Assembly: GCA_017607445.1 (NCBI GenBank)
Contig: JAEVHH010000005.1
Location: forward strand, 2,609,001 to 2,673,000
Direction: 5' to 3'
DNA from: Histoplasma ohiense
Taxonomy: Eukaryota; Ascomycota; Eurotiomycetes; Onygenales; Ajellomycetaceae
Length of the DNA stretch: 64,000 nucleotides
Positions 25,758 to 36,407 of the stretch are shown one piece after another. Positions within the stretch are counted from its first letter, which is position 1; every line of letters begins with the position of its first letter. The notes below the pieces were generated by a model, which saw only the letters and a program-made list of their open reading frames with translations, was not told the origin of the DNA and did no database searches. Both the position numbers and the translations under genes were made by a program.

Positions 25758-28180
25758 TAACAAGGATGTCTGCTATGTCTGAGCCTCTGAGGGTATATTA
25801 GCGGGCTCAAGCATTTTATCCTAAATCAGTTAACTAGTTAATTGGTGTATTTATTCATAACCTTGATGGACAGCTTTTTCTGTTGCTTCATTGCTTGCCT
25901 CTGTATAGAAATGCCTGATCTGTTCCCCAGTGAAACATGGAAATGGGCTGATGTGACGATGATAATAATAATGGAAAGGAGAAGGCAGTTCTGTCAATAC
26001 AGTATGTTTCACAAAATGTTTCACAGAATAACTTTGGATCATAACCTGCAGGTCTTGCTCTCCATCATCCACTGAATCTATCATCACTCTTCCTTCCTTA
26101 GAGATTCGAGCCAATACCTACTGTTACGCTGTTTAACATTGAAATATATTAATGTAAAATTATTTCGCTCTTTACAGTACAGCATAATTCATCAGTTGTG
26201 ACATGGGTAAGTGCTGATATATGTGAGGGTAGCTGATGTCGTAATTACTCTCCTTCATATCTCGTATACAACGATGTAGTTCTTATCACCCTCCTTCTCT
26301 TGCGAGTAATGTATTGGTACAAATTAGCAGAGGCTCCTTTACACAGTTCTTAGGTTAAATTGATATTGGCAAGTTCTTAACTCAACTCATTCAGCTCAAG
26401 AGCACATATTCTGAAGGAGAACACTGTACTATGTGCAAATTCATTTCCTGTCTCAAAGTCATCAACTGAGTTATACCTCAACATGCCCATCCTCCGCCCT
26501 CCCCGTCGTCCCAAAACCCCATCTCTCTTTCGAAAAGCTTATCCTCAGCGGGATTTAGAGTAACACAAGGCCCACCGCTTTTGGGGATGATTTCACCACA
26601 GAATTTTTGGGCCTAACTTTCACGAAGGGATTAGCGACAGGGGCTCATAGACAGGGAATATGTTGGCGTGTGTCTTTGTCTTTTGTAGGACGGGGGCCAA
26701 TTGTCCCTCTTGTGAGATGAAGTGTGATACATGTGCGTGGAGTCACCTGGAAGCGTCCCGCGGTTGGCAATGAAAAGGAAATGAACCAGTCGGAAACGAA
26801 TATTTAGATACAGAGATGCCTCCCCCTACACCCTGGTTAGAGAACAGCCCTGTAGGGATTTTAGATATGATGCATCATGTTCAGGAACGTCCAGAACCTT
26901 CTCTTGGATCAGGCTGAATATATCGTTGCACGCCAGGAAAGGCCCTTAAGAATCCTCCGGGCGCGCAGAATCGCTGGTCCCGGCCCGCCCTCATCATCAC
27001 TCCACATCCCGCAGAGCTCTTTTTAAAAGAGCTTTTGCAGGCAATCCGGTGAAATGCGGATTTGAGGTGTTAAAGCTGTGTCAGCTCGAAGAGTAAGAAA
27101 GGTCTTTATAAAGTGACTCCCTATGCGGATACCACATACTCTACCCCCATTTTCATTTTTTTTTTTCTATTCCTTTTTGCCTCTGCGGTGTGACCCTCCC
27201 GATTTTGAAAACCCGGTTCCTGGGAATATTCATCCGCTTGCGTCTTCTCTACCCCATCTCAGGGTGGAGTGTAACCATGCTATCTACGTATCCTGAAGGT
27301 GCGCGTGTGGGAGGATGGAGATGGAACCTTAAATTTTTTTTAGTTGCCTTATAGTATAGGTGCTAAAGTGTTCTGATATACATGCAGTTCAATATACTTA
27401 TTTGGCATATATCATGGTAGTTAGAAGGCGAAGCTGATCAAGTTGGCTGGAAAAGAAAACTTGATAGAAGGAATGAGATGAGAGCTTACAGGCCAAACTA
27501 TATGACGCCCGGAAGATGACTACGAAGGTAGGACAAAGTACCACCTATCATTTTGTCATTGCAGATATGGATCGATGAAGAATCAGGAGGAATTTAACGA
27601 TGACAAGGTTTTCATTTCTCAAAGGGTTAAAACATGCTGCTCGTTTACATTAGCACCAGGAGAGAGAGCTGTAGCAATCCCCGTAGTCAAAAGTGCGCAG
27701 CGTCAGGCTAATGAAAGGACACAACCCCATCATCTAGCAAAGCGCACACACTCTAACACAAATATTTTGTTTCCACTTTTTCCCGAGTGATGAAATGTTA
27801 GTTTTCCCCTTTCTTCAAGTTCAGGCGTGAAACAGAAAGTTGTAGAGTACATGCGCCAGTGGAATATCTTGTTCAACAGGCCGGTGAAAGTCCCGAGTTT
27901 GTATTATGAGAGAGTTTAGCAGAGAATTGCATTTACATCTGTTGTGGGGAAGAATTCGCAATGCGAGGATAGGCTGAGATAAAAGCCAATGACAGTATGC
28001 CAATGTCTTCTCAAAATACAGGAAACAAGAAAACGACCTCGGGAGGGAGTGGGTTCACGTGTCAAAGAGGAATGGTTTATGCAGGGTATCTGGAAATAGA
28101 GCGTAGGAATACCTCAAAAAAGTGTATGTGCATGGATATACCTGGGCTTCGTAACAGTCATAGGAAATAATTAACACCAT
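25758..28180. other. Intergenic tract without a recognised gene
   Basis: This is mostly AT-rich. A promoter-like island lies near 27000-27250 (CTTTATAAA followed by pyrimidine-rich DNA) but leads only into frames of about 25 codons. The right end is the 3' flank of the GH76 gene. Confidence 0.45.
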
Positions 28181-30088
28181 TTACTGTTTACGAGCCATTT
28201 CCCATTGGTACAAGGCTCGAAGGACAGCCACAGCACCAGATTGGGTTTCAACAGTTCGCCCCCGGCCACGGTCATTCACATCCTCAAAGACAGCAGTATT
28301 CTGCTGGCGGGGAGATGGGCGGGATATACGTTCAATCTTCTTCTTCTTCACGAAAGGAGACTTTCTATATCCCCCAAAGTAGATATTACCATCTGCACTT
28401 TTCAGCATTCGCCGATGGGGCTCATCACCGACATCTGCAAACGGGTTTTCATTCATGAAATCAACTGCACCATCTGGCAAGGGAGATGTTTGGGTGGGAT
28501 GGAGATTGGAGTACGGATACGGTCTCCCCCACCACATACCGAACTTTCCTTTCTCATCCTTCGTCATGTACGAAGCGTTCGCATTGTGTGCCACCCAAGA
28601 ATAATAAGAAGAACATTTTTCTTGGTGCCATTCATAGTCTTTCCTCTGTGATCTGATCCGTTCGGCTGTTTGCTGGTTGCGAGTGGAGGCAGAGAAATAT
28701 TTTTCTGTTTCGTTTATGAGAGGGCGACAGAATTCGGTGAAATGATGAAAGAAAATGCTTTTGAATGTTTGGCCATTTTGCGAACAGCTTCCTGAACTGT
28801 CGCAGGCATCCTCAAGAACTCCAGCGCGTCCCAATCCATGCCATTTTTGGATAGAAGTATTCGGCCATCCAGTCGCCTTGATCACATTTTCTACCAGCTG
28901 GTGACCATCTTCTAGATAGAATTTGGCTCCAGTGGCAAGCCAAAGATCCCTAAGTCCGCTTAACAAAACCCCTTGGTTGTAGGTGTATACCATCGTATCC
29001 AAAACATCGCATTTCCTAGTACCAGGATTACGTTTGTCCCTCCATCCTTGGATGTGGAACCCATCCCCATATAACCCATTTTTATCGGTCATATTAGAGT
29101 TCTTCAGCCAGTCGTATGCAGCAACTGCGGCATTTAGATGGGTCGGATTATGCGGTTTAGAGATCATGTCGCCCGTAGCAGACTCCGAAAGCAAGGGTGA
29201 ATCGATGTCATCACCAGGGAAATGTAGATACATGCCAATGCTCGCTGAAATAAAGAGCTCGTTGGTAATTGCATTTTTATACGGTTCAAGGTAGGGGCTC
29301 CAGATCATTCCACCACTGCAAAGGGAAGTATTCCAGCCATTCGAAGCTAGATCATAGAACAACCGAGCTCTGTGCGCAGCAGGTCTCCTGAGCTGGGTTC
29401 CATACCACGATGAACGCAGGCTGTCGTTCAAATTGGAGTAGGAGGAGTAGTGTAAACCGGAGTGAATTTTTTGGAATTTAATGTTCTCCAACCATTCTAG
29501 GACTACCCACAACATGTCATCGTATGCCTGCATTCTCAAGCTGAAAGCGTCTTCCCCAAAGTAAAATGTTGATAGTTGCAGAAAATAGTAGTTTATAAGG
29601 TTTTCGTAGGCAAGAACGTCTGAATGATGAGATCCCAAAGTGGCGGAGCCGCCAGCGGCTGCCGAATGGTGGTCGTCGAGAATGGCATGGAGATTTATGC
29701 TCAGTGAAGAGAGCGTTGCAGAGACGTGTGTTCCTAAAACTGCTGCAGTCCAATCAATGCTTGACGGCCAGGTACCTTGCCAAGTTTCAAAATATGCCGA
29801 TTGCATCACATCCAACGCGTTGAGCAATTTCTTTAATGTGTCATCGGAAACATTGGGGTCGTGGATTGGTTTTTGCGGTTTCGACCCTTTAGAGGCACTC
29901 AATGGGATCGTCATTGCAGGATCATTGAGAGGTTTCTGTCGGCCATCACTATCCGGATAGCCACTGTTTTCTAGTGGTTGCGCCAGCGCAGTGTCGTGAA
30001 GGGAAAGACATAGAAGAACTCCAACGGTAATAATAATGAGAGAGAAGGGGGATAGCCCTTTTCTAGGACACCTCAAGCGAGAACCCAT
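28181..30088 (-). CDS. GH76 family endo-alpha-1,6-mannanase, secreted
   Basis: A single exon encodes 635 residues. The N-terminus has a basic n-region (MGSRLRCPRKG), a hydrophobic stretch at residues about 15-30 and an A-L-A cleavage-like site near 36, fitting a signal peptide or signal anchor. GH76 hallmarks are visible: the adjacent acidic pair in A-Y-D-D-M-L-W (D190, D191), the aromatic W-V-V-L-E-W-L-E helix, and C-S-G-G-M-I-W-S at 257-264, followed by N-A-I-T-N-E-L. GH76 enzymes act on alpha-1,6-mannan backbones, and fungal members remodel cell-wall mannoprotein or GPI anchors. There are many N-x-S/T sites. No C-terminal GPI signal is evident; the tail is basic and Arg/Lys-rich. It is longer than the roughly 450-residue Dfg5/Dcw1 type, so I place it with the larger extracellular group. 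Confidence 0.87.
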   Translation of the reverse strand: MGSRLRCPRKGLSPFSLIIITVGVLLCLSLHDTALAQPLENSGYPDSDGRQKPLNDPAMTIPLSASKGSKPQKPIHDPNVSDDTLKKLLNALDVMQSAYFETWQGTWPSSIDWTAAVLGTHVSATLSSLSINLHAILDDHHSAAAGGSATLGSHHSDVLAYENLINYYFLQLSTFYFGEDAFSLRMQAYDDMLWVVLEWLENIKFQKIHSGLHYSSYSNLNDSLRSSWYGTQLRRPAAHRARLFYDLASNGWNTSLCSGGMIWSPYLEPYKNAITNELFISASIGMYLHFPGDDIDSPLLSESATGDMISKPHNPTHLNAAVAAYDWLKNSNMTDKNGLYGDGFHIQGWRDKRNPGTRKCDVLDTMVYTYNQGVLLSGLRDLWLATGAKFYLEDGHQLVENVIKATGWPNTSIQKWHGLGRAGVLEDACDSSGSCSQNGQTFKSIFFHHFTEFCRPLINETEKYFSASTRNQQTAERIRSQRKDYEWHQEKCSSYYSWVAHNANASYMTKDEKGKFGMWWGRPYPYSNLHPTQTSPLPDGAVDFMNENPFADVGDEPHRRMLKSADGNIYFGGYRKSPFVKKKKIERISRPSPRQQNTAVFEDVNDRGRGRTVETQSGAVAVLRALYQWEMARKQ

Positions 30089-31584
30089 ACCGACGCTATA
30101 AGAACTGGGTTTTCCAGGATTTCTGTGGTGTGACGATACCTAAAAATATATAATCAAAAGGAGTTGAGGAGCGTGGGTATGGCAAGGGTGTGGCAACGTT
30201 ATATCTATTCCTTGAGATAGGATCTACTGGAAGGGAGAAGTAATAAACGAAAGCAGTGCATCAGCCAACCAATGACACATGTAATGATGAACTGCGCCAT
30301 TGGAAGCGCAAGGTAGTTGGAAGAGCGGTTATGTGGATAAGGATGATGGCCTGGTTTTGATGTTCCTCGACGCCTGTTCTGCGGGGAAAGATTGTTTCTG
30401 TTTTGGACCTTTGGTCCCTCGCCAAACCTTCTGCACAAACTTTAATCCATTCCACTGGATACAAGACTGCGAGTAAATCAGCAGACCTCACTATAGCCTG
30501 GCCGCAATAGATCTATGTATTTATGTTTCTATTTAAAGACATGATGAAAAACAACAACTGTACAGAGGCAAGTTCGTGTTTTTTACACGATCCACAGAAT
30601 CCACGTAATCATGCCAGACAAGACAGTATCTGCCCTGAGCTTGCGTCATTCTCCGATAACATGAAATATTTCCAATATACTCAGCTTTTCTAACGCGCCT
30701 GATGCACATAGAGCACAGTCCATTTCGTTCACACGGCCAAGGGTTTCATCGCTTACCATCCAGCTAGAAAGATTTACTCACTAGCCCTACATATAATCTT
30801 ACAACGTTTGACACAGCTCATGAATCGGCAGTAGCGGCTGGGCAGCTCTATGCCCTTAACATTTTGTCACAAAATCTCTGAAACCGAATTATTGAGTTGG
30901 GAAATCCCACTGACGGTATGTCCTACGTCAATTTTGCCTTTAGATCAGAATTGAGAAGAGTAGCTTCGGAGAACGGACAAGAATGAGCTATGTTACGCTT
31001 AGTATGATCTGATACTTTGGTATGTTGTACGCACATTTGCAACTGTACGTGCGGAGTTGGTGGTCACTCGTCTCGCCGTAAGAAGATACCAGAGGTTGTG
31101 TAGAACAAAGGAGAGAAAAACTGGATAATTGTCAGAAAATTTATATATCATTCAGTCCAATTTATGGCTAAAGAAGGTAGCTAATGACATTTTGTTAGCA
31201 CTCGAATTGTGATGAAAGTCAACATGGGAAGTCTTACCTTTTCCTTCGGGCTATCTAGCGCCGACACTTCTGTTCCCTGACATCTTCGCATCCGGACTAT
31301 GCGTTGAGAGCAAGCAAGCAAGATGCGGGTGTCACTAAGGAAGACAGAGTCGGCGAATTAAAATGGAAAAGTCCACTGCTTAGGAAAATCGTATTGCCAT
31401 GGACAAACCATATCAGTCCTCGCCAAGTTATTTCCACTCGGGGTTATATTTCCCTGGTGTATGTGGGCTTTCATGCACCTTGATATTTCGTACAAGTGAG
31501 TAAAGGGAAACGCGACATTCAAGACAGGTCCGCTGGAAATAACAATAATCCGTAGTAGAAAAATTTTCGCAACCCGACCGGGTT
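30089..31584. other. Promoter of the GH76 gene and 3' flank of the Y14 gene
   Basis: Both neighbours are on the minus strand, so the left part is the GH76 promoter (AT-rich, TATATAAT-like at about 30145) and the right part the Y14 3' flank. No gene was seen. Confidence 0.5.
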
Positions 31585-32267
31585 TTAACTTCGTCCCGCT
31601 TTGTCTTCGGGGCTTCGACTTCGATCCCGACTCCTGCTCCGGGCGCGACCTCCTCGAACTCGATTCCCAACATTTCCCGATTTGCCTTTGTTATTTGACG
31701 GTGGTGGTCTGACAAATGCGAAATCGACCTGGATGGTTTGATCGAGTAGCTTGGCACCGTTGAGGGCTTCGATAGCGGCCTTCGCTTCGGGTAAGGTTGT
31801 GTATTCAATTAAAGCGTAGCCCTGTTAGGCAAGTGAGCAACGTTGCCCGATTATAATAGTCAGCATAGGTGACAGCTACGGAGATTGACAGCAAACTAGA
31901 CCAAATAATAGAATAGGAAAGGGAAGCGATAGGAGTGGTAAACGGGGGGGGGGAGGTAAGACATAGATTGGACGGAGATGGAGCGGGGCGCAAGAGATCA
32001 TATGTTACTTGCCTTGACATAACCCGTCCTCCGATCTAAATTTAAATTGAAATTCTTGATCTCCCCATATTCAGCAAATAGATCGGTGACGTCCTCTTCA
32101 GAGGCCTCCTCATGAATGTTGGTCGCAAGAACAATCCAGCCTTCGATACTCCGGACCGCGACTGGGCCAGCTTGGGTCCGCGTGTCACTGGTTGCATGTG
32201 AGGATGGGAGATGGCCATCATCCTGCCTGTTCAGAACAGGAGGATCGATTTCCATTTCTGACGACAT
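31585..32267 (-). CDS. Exon-junction complex RNA-binding protein Y14/RBM8A
   Basis: Two exons, 32267-32013 and 31821-31585, encode 163 residues. The protein has an acidic N-terminal arm (MSSEMEIDPP), one RRM at about 42-120 and an Arg/Ser-rich C-terminus (R-S-R-S-R-D-R-S-R-S-P-E). The RRM shows RNP2-like I-V-L-A-T-N-I-H, then D-L-F-A-E-Y-G-E-I-K-N, the Y14 signature N-L-D-R-R-T-G-Y-V-K-G-Y-A-L-I-E-Y (RNP1) and A-L-N-G-A-K-L-L-D. Y14 pairs with Mago in the exon-junction complex laid on spliced mRNA; in Y14 the RRM mainly binds Mago. The intron starts with GC (donor AAG/GCAAGT) and ends in CAG. The nearby GT would shift the frame, so the GC donor is the supported one. Confidence 0.93.
31822..32012 (-). 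other. GC-AG intron in the Y14 gene
   Basis: This 191-bp intron has a GCAAGT donor after AAG, perfect to U1 apart from the C, and an AACAG acceptor. It restores the conserved T-G-Y-V-K-G-Y-A-L-I-E-Y across the junction. The alternative GTAACA donor four bases on breaks the frame. Confidence 0.88.
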
Positions 32268-33089
32268 GTTTATATCTGACGGTACGATACGGTAAACCGA
32301 TGTTGAAAGGATTATTGTCTAATTGTTGGACAATCAATCGCTCGTGCAATTTTTCAACAGACTCGGTCCCTTGTTGAAGTCAATTCTGGGCTCGATTGAT
32401 TAGGTAAGCAGAGCGGCAGAACCCCTGCGTTTGGTGAAAAACTATTGGGCCACTAGGGCAAAAGAGCTCGATCACCACCAGCGCCGTGGTGGTATAGAGG
32501 GTACGAATCACCCAATCCAATCCCCCAACATAAACAACTAACCCTGGACTCACACGAGAAAACATCAAGCAATGTTAAGATGTGATTTTAATTATCTTTC
32601 TGCAGGGTTTGGTTTCCGTGCCATGTTTTTCCCCTCTTGGCCGACTCAACCTCCCTTCAATCCGATTGGCAATTTGTTCATTTTCCGATGATACCTCGCG
32701 CAGAGTTTATGAATCCTACCATCCTTTGCCATGTGAAGCATGGGCATTGCGCTGTGGGTGTGGTTGGGCTTCAAGGGTTGCGTATCAATTCGGATACTGA
32801 ACAAGGGGGACGTCGGGTGGTAGAACTCCCCTTCATCAAATGACAAGAACGAAAAGAAAAGACAGATATTGGAAATTTTCTATAGAAGTATTACACTTGG
32901 ATTACGCAAATTTTTGAAAAGGGATTCATTAATATAGCAAGGGCTTTGTTCCCTGGCTCCAGTGTGAAGCTGGGAGCAGGTTGACAGAACAGGTCGTTTC
33001 GCGTCCCAAACCCCTTTCTCTAATGTGCTCTCTTGTGTTTGGCTATGTGTTTTATTTTCAGAGCTTGTTTTTCCCTTTCCTATCTCTTA
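32268..33089. other. Y14 promoter and cutinase 3' flank
   Basis: This stretch lies upstream of Y14 and downstream of the cutinase, both on the minus strand. Only short frames occur (the longest is about 70 codons) and none is recognisable. Confidence 0.45.
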
Positions 33090-33869
33090 TCAATGTTTCC
33101 CTGTTACGGCTTCTGCAAGGAATGAAGCAGCGCTATTCGCATCCGCTGCATATGACAAATGAGCGGAGATATCTAAACCTCCTCGGCATATAGGATCTCC
33201 TTTTGCGCATATCTCCATCACCTTATCCTCGGCAATAGCTACGAGGGGAAGGCCACGGAGCGGGTCACCAAAGAGCACGACTCTTGCTATTTGAGCATCC
33301 CGGAGATCCATAGAGGCATTATGGATCACTGAAGCTCCCTGAGAGTATCCAGCAAGGACTACCTTACTATTAGGGCATTGTGACAGCGACTGGTTGACGA
33401 GGTCAACCATGGTTTTTCCACCATCTTCCCCGAAGTCCAAGTTTCCCTGTTGTATGTGGTTAACAAAAACTCGTCTAGCGAGTGATATTCTATTCCCTTA
33501 GGTGAGACTTACTAGAAGGGAGGCAGGGTAATCGACTCCTTGGACAGTGACCTTTCCTTTCAGAATGGTCCTCAATGAGGCTGCTAGAGAAGGACCGACT
33601 ATTTCTCCCATATTCCCGATTTCGTCCGTTCCCCGGGCGAATATCAGAGTTAACGGCTGACAACCCTTGAACTTTTTGACCCCATTTTCGGTGGTCTGCC
33701 CGCCCTTTGGTTTTGATTTTCCGAAGAGATCGTCAAACCAATCCCAGCCCGGAATTACACCCCGTCGTTCAATGCTATCCTTTCTTCCAAGTTCTGGTGA
33801 TATTGCGGTTGGCAAGGTCGAGGCGGAGATACTAAGGACTGCAATTATCAGGAGGGAATATAACTTCAT
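33090..33869 (-). CDS. Cutinase (CAZy CE5 serine esterase), secreted
   Basis: Two exons, 33869-33513 and 33446-33090, encode 237 residues. The ATG at 33869 gives a signal peptide (MKLYSLLIIAVLSISASTLP). The alpha/beta-hydrolase core shows the nucleophile elbow G-Y-S-Q-G (Ser154), Asp203 in G-D-P-I-C and His215 in A-H-L-S-Y. Four cysteines (C70, C143, C199, C206) fit the two family disulfides, and L-I-F-A-R-G-T-D-E-I-G is the oxyanion-side strand. Cutinases cleave ester bonds in cutin and other lipid polyesters outside the cell. A 50-residue linker precedes the core and has G-W-D-W-F-D-D-L-F-G, which may be a propeptide. The upstream DNA has a long polypyrimidine run and TATA-like repeats. Confidence 0.94.
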
Positions 33870-34026
33870 CACAATGGAAGGGAATTACGTAAATATAACG
33901 AGGATGATATATATAACACGGAATTTAGGGATTCGGCGAATGAGTGTATGTGTGCATCTTGGGGGTGTTTCCGAGTGCTGGGAGCCGGGTGTCTATAAAT
34001 ATTCGTAAAAAGTGTCGCTGAACGGT

Positions 34027-34076
34027 TCTTTCTTTTCTTTTCTTTTCTTTTCTTTCTTTTCTTTTTCATTTTCATT
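34027..34076. repeat. TTTTC polypyrimidine tract upstream of the cutinase
   Basis: About 50 bp of TTTTC/TTTC repeats lie roughly 160-205 bp upstream of the cutinase start. Seen from that gene, the tract is GAAAA-rich. It could exclude nucleosomes or be a variable microsatellite. Confidence 0.8.
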
Positions 34077-35255
34077 AGAGATTGGGCAGTCCAACGCATA
34101 TCATCGCGTGGGTAAATTGCAGCTGAGCAAGGGAGGTTAGATGATCTATAGCCCTCCATTTCCCTGACTACCTTGCAAAAAATAATGGTTGGGGAGAAGA
34201 AGCTAGGCACACGAGGAGCGGTTAGCTAAATGCTGAAGGTGATTGTAAATCACTGATTAAGAGACCGCATTGGTGCGCGGCTCGGGGTCACTATCCAAGG
34301 AATACCGCAACAGAGCCTGGTTTCCATCAGCCGAAAAACCAAGCTCGTGAACGGTAGGATCTCCTTGGTTTGATAGCTTGAGCAGGCTAGTTTAATGCAG
34401 CCAGCGACCGAATAAGCAGGCTTTACTACTTCCTGAACCAACATGCATAAAATATGAATCCCTTCTGTTTCCTCGCGCGGTTAACCAAGTCATGCGGAAA
34501 CGCAATCACAATACAATATCAGACTTTGGCGTCGCAATTGGTGGCCCTTAAAATTGGCCAAGGATGAAGTAGTTGACTTCCTGCGCACAATGTGGATCGG
34601 CGTGGTCTGTGCGGTTTTGGCGCAGCGAGGAACTCGTCCGGGGGGCATGATTGGGCTTGGAGGATTTAGGTCAGGGCAATGAGGCTGGAGAACCGAGGAA
34701 GCCGTCAACACCAAGAAGACAGCTTTGCGCACGAAGATCAAAGCATTCTTGTTCCATCCCAGCAAGATAGGAGCAATATTTATGCTCTGGCTGTGCGGAC
34801 GGAAGAACTTGGCGTTGAGGGAAGCTCGCCGTTGGAGGAGCCTTTGCTCGTCCCTTAATCCCCCCTATCCCACCTAGGAGAAGCCATGGAAATCAGCGAA
34901 GTTCTATCTGATAAAAACTTATTAAGCCTGAAGGAGGAATATTTACCCCATTGGATGATTTTTCTTCCATCTCATTGTTTTCTTCTCAGCGAGATGATGA
35001 ATGGATCCTTTCCTTCTCTCCTTTACTTTTTCTTTCTATATCTGCTCTTTCCCAAACTGACTATCATGTTTTGCCAGAGTGAGCGAACATATCTTCAAGC
35101 GCCAGCAAAGACTTCGTCATGATGCCCGGCGGTCTACCCTTGGTATATAGGTACTTGGGAGGCAGAAAAGACGTATCTTCTTCCCAACACTACTCCGCGG
35201 AATCAATGCCTCAGGCTAGCAATTTATAGCTCAAAAAGTTCCTAATTTCCTCCTG

Positions 35256-35585
35256 CTATTGCTGCAACGTATAGATGTTCCCATTCCACATGCAAGGGGA
35301 AGTTGTCTTTTCATAGTGCGAGTAGTCAACAGCTGCCGTCTCTTCGAGGGTGTCTGGAGCACTCGCGTCGACTGCTCTTGTGCTCAAGGTCGTATTTAGC
35401 TTTCCTGAACGAAGCAGGACAGGTGAAAAGGCCCGGGTATCATGCAACATTTCCATGTCCAGCTCCCTTATCCACTGTTGTAAAGTTAGCAACTCGCTTA
35501 ACTGAATATGTTCTCTGCTCTTAACAGCGCTGTCTGGCCTGGTGGGATTTCGCTTCCTCTTCCTGTTGTAAATGAGATCTGCCAT
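35256..35585 (-). CDS. Weak candidate small ORF, unknown
   Basis: An ATG at 35585 opens 109 codons starting M-A-D-L-I-Y-N-R-K-R-K-R-N. The product is hydrophilic with a basic N-terminus and no motif that I recognise. Base composition is somewhat GC-richer than the flanks. It may be a chance frame. Confidence 0.22.
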   Translation of the reverse strand: MADLIYNRKRKRNPTRPDSAVKSREHIQLSELLTLQQWIRELDMEMLHDTRAFSPVLLRSGKLNTTLSTRAVDASAPDTLEETAAVDYSHYEKTTSPCMWNGNIYTLQQ

Positions 35586-36407
35586 GATACTCCATAGCGC
35601 GGCGAGAATTAGCCTTATGTTAGGTGTAAGCAGAACTTGATGACGTCTGATGGCAAGTATTGCAACTGTCGAGCGAACTGATGTTTCTTCACTGCTGGTG
35701 CACGGAGGGCCCCCTGATACAAGTTGAAGGTCTGTGGTGACAGTCCTGAACAATTACAATGAGGAGCTGGCCACTGTATACTTGCCTGCATTGTTTGTGA
35801 TTCATTTGATTTTGTTCATAATTAAGGGAGGTTATTGAATGCCTTGTACACAGTAGGTATTTAAGAATGATACACATAATTTTTGTGTGTGATAGTACAT
35901 GAAATATTCTGTATTTGAGGATGTTTTCCATTGCTATATCTCACATGGAGTCAATGACTTATTACCTAGGTATTTCAAGAGATACCTCATCATTCACTTC
36001 ATGGCGGGAATGGTTGACCAGCTGAATGAGAAAGAGTGAAGCAATCCCTTCAAATGTAAGTCATGCATTATAATGAAACTAGATTGAAAATTTCTTTATA
36101 TGAAATTCAGGAATACCATCTCAATGACAAGGGATTTTTCTTTTTTCAATCAGTGCTGCCTTTCTTATTGAGCCCAGCTGCTTGAAGACCCTATTCTGTT
36201 CATTTCCCAACGCGTTCTTGTGACGGGGCTATCTCTGTGCCAGCAGAGTGTCTAGATCCTGGCTTTGCTTAGTGGAATACGACATGTCGCCGTTGTAAGT
36301 GGTATCTCCAATTATTAGCAAGGTCTTGAGAGAGAGGGGAGGATGCGCGTCTGATCTTGCTCTTAAACAATCTTTTTAAACACACCAGGAATGAACCGAC
36401 AGTGCCG

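Larger units (their letters stand above)
33870..36407. other. Cutinase upstream region and gene-poor DNA
   Basis: The first 200 bp hold TATATATA (about 33905-33915) and the pyrimidine tract listed separately. The remainder has scattered short frames; one of 109 codons is listed as a weak candidate. Confidence 0.45.

Noticed and set aside
32007..32012. GT donor for the Y14 intron a few bases after the GC donor
   Set aside because: Using it shifts the frame and destroys the conserved RNP1 segment after the junction.
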